Positions 1-4,647 are shown, numbered from the stretch's first letter. The stretch: 5,027 nt of DNA from JBBQSN01 sp038213835 (GCA_038213835.1 JBBQSN010000196.1:1-5027), one strand, 5' to 3'. Translations and numbers: made by a program. Notes: generated from the letters alone by a model not told the origin.

Positions 1-453
1 GGCGTCGATCCGCTCGCCCCGGAGTTCACCGAGGAGCTGTTCGCCGGGCTGCTGACGGGCGTCCGGTCGCAGGTGAAGGGCGTGCTCACCGACCAGTCCC
101 TGATCGCCGGGCTCGGCAACGCCTACAGCGACGAGATCCTGCACGCCGCCAGGCTGTCGCCGTTCGCCAACGCCTCGCGGCTCGACGACGAGCAGGTCGA
201 CCGGCTGCACTGCGCCCTGCACGCGGTGCTCGATGGCGCGGTGGCCGCGGCCAGCGGCAAGCCGGCCGCCGAGCTCAAGGACGCCAAGCGCTCCGGCATG
301 GCCGTGCACGGCCGAGCCGGCCAGGCGTGCCCCGTCTGCGGCGACACCGTCCGCGAGGTCTCGTTCGCCGACTCCGCACTGCAGTACTGCCCCACCTGCC
401 AGACCGGTGGCAAGCCGCTCGCCGACCGACGGATGTCGCGGTTGCTGAAGTAG
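1..453 (+). CDS. Fpg/Nei-family DNA glycosylase, C-terminal 150 residues (5' end outside window)
   Basis: The frame is open from base 1 to a TAG at 451-453, so the N-terminal catalytic domain, including the catalytic Pro2, lies outside the window. Known family role: base-excision repair, removing oxidised bases and nicking the abasic site. Visible are the helix-two-turn-helix DNA-binding region (residues about 24-54 of this fragment, with the LTDQSLIAGLGNAYSDEIL signature) and a C-terminal zinc finger C-x2-C-x16-C-x2-C at residues 110, 113, 130 and 133, followed by Q134. The Arg that E. coli Fpg and Nei carry five residues before the third finger Cys is replaced by Ser125. There is also a tail of about 17 residues after the finger (TGGKPLADRRMSRLLK). 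I infer a non-classical actinobacterial Fpg/Nei subfamily rather than a true 8-oxoguanine MutM, so I give no symbol. It converges with the next gene, with 11 bases between the two stops. Confidence 0.93.
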   Translation, partial: GVDPLAPEFTEELFAGLLTGVRSQVKGVLTDQSLIAGLGNAYSDEILHAARLSPFANASRLDDEQVDRLHCALHAVLDGAVAAASGKPAAELKDAKRSGMAVHGRAGQACPVCGDTVREVSFADSALQYCPTCQTGGKPLADRRMSRLLK

Positions 454-464
454 TTGCGGACCGG

Positions 465-1046
465 TCAGCTGTCGGTGCCGGCCGCGCCCAGGAGGGCGGA
501 CAGGGCGTCCCAGCGGCCGATCTCGCAGCCGTTGGTGCGCGCGAGGGTGGCCTGGACGGCCTCGCCGGCGAAGGTCCCGGTGATCGTCGCGGTCTGCGGA
601 CCGCCGTAGATCTCGGTGCACATCTGGTCGGCCGGCGGCGGCGCGAGGGCCTGGGACCCGATCTCGGCGAGCTGTGCGCAGGCCTGCGAGGCGGAGGCGA
701 GGGTGCCGCCCACCTCGGCGCCCGAGCAGGTCAGCGTGCTGGTGGTGGCGTTCCCGGCGCCGTCGTCGACCGCGATGGTGAGGTCGGCCTCGGTGGCCTC
801 GCCGCCGGGGGCCGGGCTCTTGGAGGGCGGCGGGGTCGTGCTCGGGGCGGGCTCGGAGGTCACCGGGGTGTCGCCGTCGGTCTGCTGGTCCGAGCCGCCA
901 CCACCGGGGACGGTCGTGACGTCGTCGCCCCCGCTGCAGCCGGCGAGGGCCATGGCCACCACGGACCCCGCGAGCAGCAGGGCGGCGGACCGCGGCCTCG
1001 AGGAACGCGGGGCGGTCGGGCGGGTCGGGACAGTCAGCGGGCGCAC
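465..1046 (-). CDS. Lipoprotein with SSI-like (subtilisin inhibitor) domain
   Basis: This 193-residue exported protein starts at GTG 1046-1044, with GGAGGAG seven bases upstream. Residues 1-37 form a lipoprotein signal: an Arg-rich n-region (R9, R14, R17, R19), a hydrophobic stretch 21-34 and the lipobox LAGC with the lipidated Cys at 37. Residues 38-86 are a Gly/Ser/Thr/Pro-rich linker. Residues about 87-182 look like a Streptomyces subtilisin inhibitor domain: four cysteines (107, 123, 143, 174) match the two disulfides of SSI, and the segment MCTEIY (142-147) aligns with the SSI reactive-site loop CPMVY. The Asn before the last Cys (N172) that braces the SSI loop is kept. P1 is Glu145 rather than the usual Met, Lys or Arg, and P2 is Thr rather than Pro. 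Inference: a membrane-anchored inhibitor of, or sensor for, a Glu-specific serine protease, or a fold kept without inhibitory activity. It is divergent from the rhodanese gene. Confidence 0.85.
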   Translation of the reverse strand: MRPLTVPTRPTAPRSSRPRSAALLLAGSVVAMALAGCSGGDDVTTVPGGGGSDQQTDGDTPVTSEPAPSTTPPPSKSPAPGGEATEADLTIAVDDGAGNATTSTLTCSGAEVGGTLASASQACAQLAEIGSQALAPPPADQMCTEIYGGPQTATITGTFAGEAVQATLARTNGCEIGRWDALSALLGAAGTDS

Positions 1047-1053
1047 GGCTGGG

Positions 1054-1060
1054 CTCCTCC
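1054..1060 (-). promoter_or_regulatory. Ribosome binding site of the SSI-like lipoprotein gene
   Basis: On the minus strand these bases read GGAGGAG, seven bases before the GTG at 1046. This is the strongest Shine-Dalgarno match in the intergenic region and decides for the GTG start. The signal peptide begins a suitable distance after it. Confidence 0.7.
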
Positions 1061-1085
1061 GTCGGGGTGGTGTGGTCTCCCTGGG

Positions 1086-1091
1086 ACGCTA
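1086..1091 (-). promoter_or_regulatory. Candidate -10 box of the lipoprotein gene
   Basis: On the minus strand these bases read TAGCGT, an actinobacterial TANNNT-type -10 hexamer. A transcript starting near 1079 would have a leader of about 33 bases carrying the Shine-Dalgarno. I see no clear -35. The same hexamer occurs upstream of the other exported-protein gene (2964-2969). Confidence 0.4.
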
Positions 1092-1140
1092 CCGGGACGT
1101 CGCCGGTTCCCCCTGCCGGCCGCAGGACGTGCCGATGGGC

Positions 1141-1146
1141 GACGAT
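1141..1146 (+). promoter_or_regulatory. Candidate -10 box for a leaderless rhodanese transcript
   Basis: GACGAT lies six bases before the chosen ATG at 1153. That spacing is typical of actinobacterial leaderless genes, where transcription starts at the A of ATG. The first base departs from TANNNT, so the call is weak. If translation starts at ATG 1135 instead, this box cannot be its promoter. Confidence 0.25.
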
Positions 1147-1152
1147 GGGGGC

Positions 1153-1485
1153 ATGCCAGACGTGCCCACGACCACCGTCCAGGACCTGCCTGAGCCGGTG
1201 CCCGGCACCCTGCTGGACGTGCGCGACGACCACGAGTGGGTGGCCGGCCACGCGCCCGGTGCCGTCCACATCCCCCTCGTGGAGCTCCCCCAGCGGCTCG
1301 GCGAGCTCGACCTGGACGGCCCGCTGCACGTGGTCTGCCGCAGCGGCGGTCGATCGGCGCGTGCGGTGGCGTGGCTGGCGCAGAACGGCGTCGAGGCCGT
1401 GAACGTCGACGGCGGGATGGGCGCGTGGGTCGAGGCCGGCCGCCCGATGACGTCCCAGGACGGCGGGGAGCCGCGGGTCCTCTGA
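1153..1485 (+). CDS. Single-domain rhodanese-like protein
   Basis: This is a 110-residue cytoplasmic protein that is one rhodanese domain. Hallmarks seen are LLDVRDDHEWVAGHAPGAVH (20-39, the strand plus the DVR and GH-PGA motifs), the active-site loop C62-R-S-G-G-R67-S with the persulfide-forming Cys62, and the C-terminal VNVDGGMGAW (83-92). Cys62 is present, so the protein can be catalytically active in sulfur transfer from thiosulfate, a persulfide or a similar donor; the physiological substrate cannot be read from sequence. No signal peptide or membrane segment is present. Start choice: ATG 1153 puts the protein directly at the domain edge. ATG 1135 is in frame with an AGGA seven bases upstream (1124-1127) and would add six residues (MGDDGG), so either is possible. 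It is divergent from the lipoprotein gene, and nothing nearby suggests a dedicated sulfur pathway. Confidence 0.9.
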   Translation: MPDVPTTTVQDLPEPVPGTLLDVRDDHEWVAGHAPGAVHIPLVELPQRLGELDLDGPLHVVCRSGGRSARAVAWLAQNGVEAVNVDGGMGAWVEAGRPMTSQDGGEPRVL

Positions 1486-1581
1486 GGGCCGCCGGCCGCA
1501 GCCGTCGCCCGTCGAACGGCGGGTCGGTGCGGTGACCACGCCCGGACCCGCCCGGGACGACCCGGTCGCCCGGCCACCTGC

Positions 1582-1604
1582 CACCAGGGGTGGACGACCT
1601 GGTG
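1582..1604. other. Inverted repeat downstream of the rhodanese gene
   Basis: CACCAGG at 1582-1588 pairs with CCTGGTG at 1598-1604 around a nine-base loop. A shorter stem, CCACC-AGG-GGTGG at 1581-1593, competes with it. No T-run follows, so it is not a classical intrinsic terminator. It lies about 100 bases after the rhodanese stop and could end that transcript or bind a regulator. Stems this short arise often in G+C-rich DNA. Confidence 0.3.
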
Positions 1605-1630
1605 AGTCCCGATCTGCTCCCCCCTCGACC

Positions 1631-1646
1631 CGCTCGCGGGCGAGCG
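1631..1646. other. Short perfect inverted repeat in the ATPase upstream region
   Basis: CGCTCGC-GG-GCGAGCG is a seven-base perfect inverted repeat with a two-base centre, upstream of the promoter-like block of the AAA ATPase gene. The related word CGCTCGCG recurs at 1661-1668 and 4644-4651. It could be an operator half-site pair or chance in GC-rich DNA. Confidence 0.25.
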
Positions 1647-1668
1647 AGCCGCCTGCGACACGCTCGCG

Positions 1669-1719
1669 TTCTCTGCGCACGTCTGCGGTCTGCGCTAGAG
1701 AACCGGATACGGTCCGATC
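1669..1719 (+). promoter_or_regulatory. Promoter/operator-like block of the AAA ATPase gene (copy 1 of a repeated block)
   Basis: The block contains an inverted repeat TTCTCTGCGC (1669-1678) and GCGC-T-AGAGAA (1692-1702), ten pairs with one extra T. Inside it is a perfect tandem heptamer GTCTGCG at 1681-1687 and 1688-1694. Two -10-like hexamers are present: TAGAGA at 1696-1701 and TACGGT at 1708-1713. TACGGT lies six bases before ATG 1720, so transcription may be leaderless, and no Shine-Dalgarno is seen. The same block recurs 2121 bases downstream at 3791-3838, in front of a broken GDPD reading frame, without gaps and with 36 of 48 bases identical. The role as promoter or operator is inferred from position and symmetry. 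Confidence 0.5.
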
Positions 1720-2931
1720 ATGGACCCCGTGCGCAACCCGTACGCCCCCGGCGCCGGTCAGCGTCCGCCCGAGCTGGCCGGTCGCGACCGCGAGCTGGAC
1801 GCCTTCGACGTCGTGCTCGAGCGCGCCTCGCGCGGACGTCCGGAGCGCTCGCTGGTGCTCACCGGTCTGCGCGGTGTGGGCAAGACCGTGCTGCTCAACT
1901 CGCTCCGCTCGGCCGCCGTGCGCCGAGGCTGGGGCACGGGCAAGCTCGAGGCGCGCCCCGACGCTCCGCTGCGCCGGCCGTTGTCGGCCGCCGTGCACCA
2001 GGCGGTGCGTGAGCTGTCGGCCCGCGACCGCGACGAGGCCGACGAGGTACTCGGCGTCGTGAAGGCGTTCGCGCTGCGGTCGTCCGAGCCGCCGTCGGGT
2101 TTCCGCGCCGGCACGAAGCTGCGGGATCGCTGGCACCCCGGCATCGACGCACCGGTGGCCGTCGGGCGGGCCGACTCGGGCGATATCGAGATCGACCTGG
2201 TCGAGCTGTTCACCGACGTCGCCGGGCTCGCTGCCTCGACCGGCAAGGGCGTCGCGCTGTTCGTCGACGAGATGCAGGACCTCGTGCCCGACGACGTCTC
2301 CGCGCTGTGCGCGGCGGTGCACGAGCTCAGCCAGCAGGGCCTGCCCCTCATCGTCGTGGGCGCCGGGCTCCCGCACCTGCCCGCGGTGCTGTCGGCGTCG
2401 AAGTCGTACAGCGAGCGACTGTTCCGCTACGTGCGGATCGACCGGCTCGAGCGCGAGGAGGCCGACCGCGCGCTGGTGGCCCCGGCCGCCGAGGAGGGCG
2501 CCGAGTTCGAGCCGGACGCTCTCGCCGCGCTCTACGAGGCGACCGACGGCTACCCGTACTTCGTCCAGGCCTACGGCAAGGTCGCCTGGGACGTCGCCCC
2601 GCGCTCGCCGATCACCGCCGCCGACGTCGCGGTCGCCGCCCCCGATGCGCAGTCCGAGCTGGCTGTCGGGTTCTTCGGCTCACGCTACGAGCGCGCCACC
2701 CCGGCCGAGCGCGAGTACATGCGCGCCATGGCCGACCTCGGAGCCCCGGACGGCGACGCCCCCGTCGCGACCTCCGAGGTGGCGGCAGCCCTGGGCCGCA
2801 AGCCGCAGTCGCTCTCGCCGGCCCGCGACGCGCTGCTGAAGAAGGGCCTGGTGTGGTCGGGCGAGCGCGGCCGGATCGCCTTCACCGTGCCGCATTTCGG
2901 GAGGTACCTGCGCGAACAGGCTGGCGAGTAG
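1720..2931 (+). CDS. Standalone AAA-type ATP-binding protein with C-terminal winged-helix-like region
   Basis: This is a 403-residue cytoplasmic protein. After a short N-terminal tail comes LAGRDREL (19-26), typical of the AAA_16/Orc1-Cdc6-like ATPases, then Walker A G49-L-R-G-V-G-K55-T56, Walker B ALFVDE (179-184, catalytic D183/E184) followed by MQDL, and a sensor-1-like segment LIVVGAGLP (210-218). Residues 230-250 (YSERLFRYVRIDRLEREEAD) match the ERLF..I.RL...EA pattern of STAND/AAA_16 ATPases before the lid, and 268-290 (LAALYEATDGYPYFVQAYG) is the lid region. Residues about 325-398 resemble a winged helix: TPAEREYMRAMA, a helix-turn-helix-like TSEVAAALGRKPQSLSPARD and a wing ending FTVPHFGRYL. 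Nucleotide-binding residues are intact. The partner or target is unknown; a DNA- or protein-remodelling or regulatory role is inference. No operon mate: a promoter-like block precedes it and 69 bases follow. Start ATG 1720 fits the -10 spacing. Confidence 0.9.
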   Translation: MDPVRNPYAPGAGQRPPELAGRDRELDAFDVVLERASRGRPERSLVLTGLRGVGKTVLLNSLRSAAVRRGWGTGKLEARPDAPLRRPLSAAVHQAVRELSARDRDEADEVLGVVKAFALRSSEPPSGFRAGTKLRDRWHPGIDAPVAVGRADSGDIEIDLVELFTDVAGLAASTGKGVALFVDEMQDLVPDDVSALCAAVHELSQQGLPLIVVGAGLPHLPAVLSASKSYSERLFRYVRIDRLEREEADRALVAPAAEEGAEFEPDALAALYEATDGYPYFVQAYGKVAWDVAPRSPITAADVAVAAPDAQSELAVGFFGSRYERATPAEREYMRAMADLGAPDGDAPVATSEVAAALGRKPQSLSPARDALLKKGLVWSGERGRIAFTVPHFGRYLREQAGE

Positions 2932-2963
2932 AATCAGTTCTGCCGCAGGCGATTCGGAGGTGC

Positions 2964-2969
2964 TAGCGT
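2964..2969 (+). promoter_or_regulatory. Candidate -10 box of the secreted-protein gene
   Basis: TAGCGT with a TGC just before it is an extended -10-like element. It would give a start near 2976 and a leader of about 25 bases that carries the Shine-Dalgarno. The best -35 candidate, TTCTGC at 2938-2943, has a long 20-base spacing and is weak. Confidence 0.4.
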
Positions 2970-2990
2970 CCGGGCACCCAGGGGACCACG

Positions 2991-2995
2991 GGAGG
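2991..2995 (+). promoter_or_regulatory. Ribosome binding site of the secreted-protein gene
   Basis: GGAGG lies five bases before ATG 3001, preceded by another G. It supports ATG 3001 as the start, which also places a complete signal peptide at the N-terminus. Confidence 0.65.
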
Positions 2996-3000
2996 TCGTC

Positions 3001-3759
3001 ATGTCCGTCCAGCGTCGTAGGACCCGCGTCGTCGGTCTGCTCGTCGCCACCGCGGTGGCCGGCTCGCTGGCCACCGGTCTCGGGCCGGCCGCAGCCGCCG
3101 CGGACATGTCGGGCCCGTCGCTCGACGTCCACCCGGGTCTGCGGTTCGTCGAGGGGACGCAGCTGAGCAACGCCGGGCCGGCGCCGTCGGTACGGGCGCG
3201 GGTCACCTGGACCCGCGCCGACGCATCGGGCATCTGCGCCCAGAGGGTGCAGGTGCGCGACCTCGACCGGGCCGGCTCAGCTCGAACGATCCATCCCGGG
3301 AAGGGCGCCCGGCACGTGGCGCTGGACGTCGTGGTCGGCCACCGGTACCGGGTCGAGGTGCGGGCCGTCGACTGCGCGGGCGGCTCGACGACGCGGACCA
3401 GGACCTTCTCGGCACGTCTGCTGCAGGAGAACAGCCTCTACCTGGACCCCGAGGGCGGGGTCTGGACGATCGAGCGCCGGCGCCAGGCGTCCGGTGGAGC
3501 CTGGGCCTTCGGCGAGGGACAGGTGGTGGTGTTCGAGGCGGCCAGGTCGGTCGCCCTCGTGGGTGCCACCGGACCGGGACTGGGGTCGGCGGAGATCACG
3601 TCGATCTCGACCCGGGCCGAGGTGGACGCCGGCGGCCCCGCCAGGTCGCGCGTCGTCCTGTACCAGGACCGGTGGGACGAGCTGACCGAGGTCGACGCCC
3701 CCGTCCTGGAGGTGCTCACCCGTGCGCCCTTCGTCGTCGATGCCGTGCTGATCGGCTGA
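3001..3759 (+). CDS. Secreted protein with FN3-like and C-terminal beta-sandwich-like domains, function unknown
   Basis: This 252-residue protein carries a Sec signal peptide: basic n-region R5-R9, hydrophobic core 10-28 and a probable cleavage near the Ala run 30-34, before D35. There is no lipobox and no C-terminal membrane anchor, so it is probably released. Residues about 60-140 look like a fibronectin-III/Ig-type domain (VRARVTWTRAD near its start and the typical strand YRVEVRAVD at 116-124), with Cys79 and Cys125 likely to form a disulfide. Residues about 150-252 resemble the beta-sandwich found at the C-terminus of many actinobacterial secreted FN3 proteins: a W near the start (155), a VVVFEAARSVALVGATGP-like core (175-192) and a last strand pair ending FVVDAVLIG. 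That comparison is from memory of the pattern. No catalytic motif is seen; carbohydrate or surface binding is inference. It has its own ribosome binding site and probably its own promoter. Confidence 0.82.
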   Translation: MSVQRRRTRVVGLLVATAVAGSLATGLGPAAAAADMSGPSLDVHPGLRFVEGTQLSNAGPAPSVRARVTWTRADASGICAQRVQVRDLDRAGSARTIHPGKGARHVALDVVVGHRYRVEVRAVDCAGGSTTRTRTFSARLLQENSLYLDPEGGVWTIERRRQASGGAWAFGEGQVVVFEAARSVALVGATGPGLGSAEITSISTRAEVDAGGPARSRVVLYQDRWDELTEVDAPVLEVLTRAPFVVDAVLIG

Positions 3760-3773
3760 CGTCGACGGCGTCA
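3757..3773. other. Near-palindrome overlapping the stop of the secreted-protein gene
   Basis: TGACGTCGACGGCGTCA is a 17-base near-palindrome with TGACG/CGTCA outer arms and one mismatched pair inside; its first three bases are the TGA stop. There is no T-run, so it is a poor intrinsic terminator. It could slow or end transcription or bind a dimeric regulator, or be incidental. Confidence 0.3.
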
Positions 3774-3790
3774 CCAACGACTGATCCGCG

Positions 3791-3838
3791 TCTCTGGCGA
3801 TGTCTGCGAGCGGGGCTAGAGAGCCCGAGACGGTGCGA
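3791..3838 (+). repeat. Second copy of the promoter-like block, upstream of a broken GDPD frame
   Basis: These 48 bases align without gaps to 1670-1717, with 36 identities. Conserved runs include TCTCTG, GTCTGCG, GCTAGAGA and ACGGT. The TCTCT-N22-AGAGA symmetry (3791-3795 and 3818-3822) keeps the same spacing as copy 1, and the stem can extend by GC/GC plus a G-T position. The second -10-like hexamer is GACGGT here rather than TACGGT, which may weaken it. The block ends 15 bases before the likely GTG start of the GDPD relic at 3854. That it is a diverged promoter is inference. Confidence 0.5.
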
Positions 3839-3853
3839 GACCCGACCGCGGAC

Positions 3854-4075
3854 GTGCAGGTCGTGGCGCACCGCGGCTCGTCCTTCGACCTCCCCGAGCA
3901 CACCGAGGAGGCCTACGTCTCCTCGTGGACGCCGTACCGCGCTGGGCGGGCCTGGCGCCGCCCGGCCACCTGGGCCAGATCGGGCGGGGTCCCCGCGCGC
4001 CGTACGGAGCGGTCCCCGAGCGGCCCACGGGTGTTTGATCCGGGCTCGTCCCGGGTACACGATGGGACAGTGTGA
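3854..4075 (+). pseudogene. Remnant of a glycerophosphodiester phosphodiesterase (GDPD) gene, N-terminal ~25 codons only
   Basis: From GTG 3854 the frame reads VQVVAHRGSSFDLPEHT, then EEAYVSSW. This is the start of a GDPD: strand VVAHRG with the first catalytic His (His6, codon 3869-3871) and the PE-H/N-T motif (14-17) carrying the metal-binding Glu. Homology stops near 3920. The following frame (WTPYRAGRAWRRPATW...) is nothing I recognise and ends at TGA 4073-4075. An intact GDPD has roughly 230-270 residues; the rest of the TIM barrel, including the E-x-D metal site and the second His, is absent, so no enzyme can be made. The ATG at 3800 in the same frame lies inside the upstream repeat block and is an unlikely start. 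I recall GDPD genes near the GHKL/DUF5926 pair in other actinobacteria, so this is probably a gene that lost most of its length in place by deletion. Confidence 0.6.
4034..4061 (+). promoter_or_regulatory. Candidate promoter of the GHKL/DUF5926 pair with an internal inverted repeat
   Basis: TTTGAT at 4034-4039 as -35 and TACACG at 4056-4061 as -10 are separated by 16 bases, the best sigma-70-like arrangement in the window. Between them lies an inverted repeat CCGGG-CTCGT-CCCGG (4040-4054), placed where a repressor would block polymerase. An alternative -10 is CACGAT at 4058-4063, with 18-base spacing. The leader to ATG 4092 would be about 24 bases and includes the GGGAGGGG ribosome binding site at 4077-4084. 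Confidence 0.5.
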
Positions 4076-4091
4076 CGGGAGGGGATGCGGC

Positions 4092-4631
4092 ATGGGACAG
4101 CTTGTTGTGCCACTGACCTGGGGTGGGGTCATCCGTGACCTCGACGTCGGCGACGAGCCGGTCGAGCAGGTGGTGCCCGCCGATGCGGGGGGCGTGAGGC
4201 TCGTGGAGTCCCGCCAGCGCGGCGACGCGAGGGCGATCGCGGTGCCGCACGAGGCGGCAGCGGTCTCGTCCGCGCGACGGGCGGTGCTGATGGACGTGCT
4301 CACCAAGGTCGAGGCCACGATCGTGCACGAGACCGCCGTGGTGGTCTCCGAGCTGCTCGGCAACGCCGTCCGGCACGCCAGCGCCCTCGACGACGGCCGG
4401 GTGCTGCTGCGCTGGCAGGTGCGCGGCGGGGTCGTCGACGTCGAGGTCACCGACGGAGGCTCGAGGCACGAGGTGCGTCCGCTGCGTCCGACCGCGATGT
4501 CCGTGCACGGGCGCGGGCTGCGGATCGTGCGGCACCTCGCGCACGAGTGGGGCGTGGTCGACGAGCCGGGCGGGCACCGCACGGTGTGGGCCTGCCTCGG
4601 CGGTCCGTCGCGCCGCCGCCGTCGTCCCTGA
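4092..4631 (+). CDS. GHKL-type ATP-binding protein (RsbW/SpoIIAB-like HATPase_c)
   Basis: This is a 179-residue cytoplasmic protein. Residues 1-45 are an acidic extension; the HATPase_c fold then begins at about 48 (AIAVPHEAAAVSSARRAV). Seen motifs: N box E87-L-L-G-N91-A-V-R-H95, with the Mg-coordinating Asn and a His; G1 box V-T-D121-G-G (118-123); and G2 box G140-R-G142-L-R-I-V (140-146). The end (WACLGG) completes the last strand, followed by an R-rich tail (173-178). All nucleotide-binding residues look intact. Known relatives are anti-sigma factor kinases and phosphatase-linked regulators; which partner it has here is unknown, and no anti-anti-sigma gene is nearby. ATG 4092 is chosen for the GGGAGGGG upstream at seven bases. 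An in-frame ATG at 4062 would add ten residues, but lies within the probable promoter. It is followed by DUF5926 after 23 bases on the same strand. Confidence 0.88.
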   Translation: MGQLVVPLTWGGVIRDLDVGDEPVEQVVPADAGGVRLVESRQRGDARAIAVPHEAAAVSSARRAVLMDVLTKVEATIVHETAVVVSELLGNAVRHASALDDGRVLLRWQVRGGVVDVEVTDGGSRHEVRPLRPTAMSVHGRGLRIVRHLAHEWGVVDEPGGHRTVWACLGGPSRRRRRP

Positions 4632-4641
4632 CCGCGCTCGC

Positions 4642-4647
4642 TACGCT
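4642..4647 (+). promoter_or_regulatory. Candidate -10 box giving a leaderless DUF5926 transcript
   Basis: TACGCT lies seven bases before ATG 4655 and no Shine-Dalgarno is present in the 23-base gap. It resembles TACGGT before the ATPase start, and both genes share the words GATC directly before ATGG. The gene may thus be transcribed separately as well as by read-through from the gene upstream. No clear -35 is visible. Confidence 0.4.

Noticed and set aside
616..1152. Upstream extension of the rhodanese frame to ATG 616
   Set aside because: The added 179 residues are antisense to the lipoprotein and show no domain. The rhodanese domain starts right after ATG 1153, with ATG 1135 as the only reasonable alternative.
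327..1193. Long plus-strand open frame (288 codons) across the glycosylase end and the lipoprotein gene
   Set aside because: The translation is Arg/Gly-rich low complexity with no family pattern. It is antisense to a clear lipoprotein with signal peptide and SSI features, so it is a GC-rich shadow frame.
1089..1661. Minus-strand open frame of 190 codons over the rhodanese gene
   Set aside because: Ser/Pro/Arg-rich translation antisense to a well-supported rhodanese. No start context or family pattern was seen.
3800..3853. ATG 3800 as the start of the GDPD remnant
   Set aside because: It lies inside the repeated promoter-like block, and the added residues (MSASGAREPETVRD...) do not resemble a GDPD N-terminus. 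GTG 3854 fits better.
3672..4091. Upstream extension of the GHKL frame to 3672
   Set aside because: It would overlap the secreted-protein gene and run through the GDPD remnant and the promoter. The added sequence is Arg/Pro-rich and unlike any GHKL N-terminus; a good ribosome binding site marks 4092.
3716..4582. Long minus-strand open frames (288 and 253 codons) over the GHKL gene
   Set aside because: They are antisense shadows of the GHKL gene, with Pro/Ser/Arg- or His-rich translations and no motifs.
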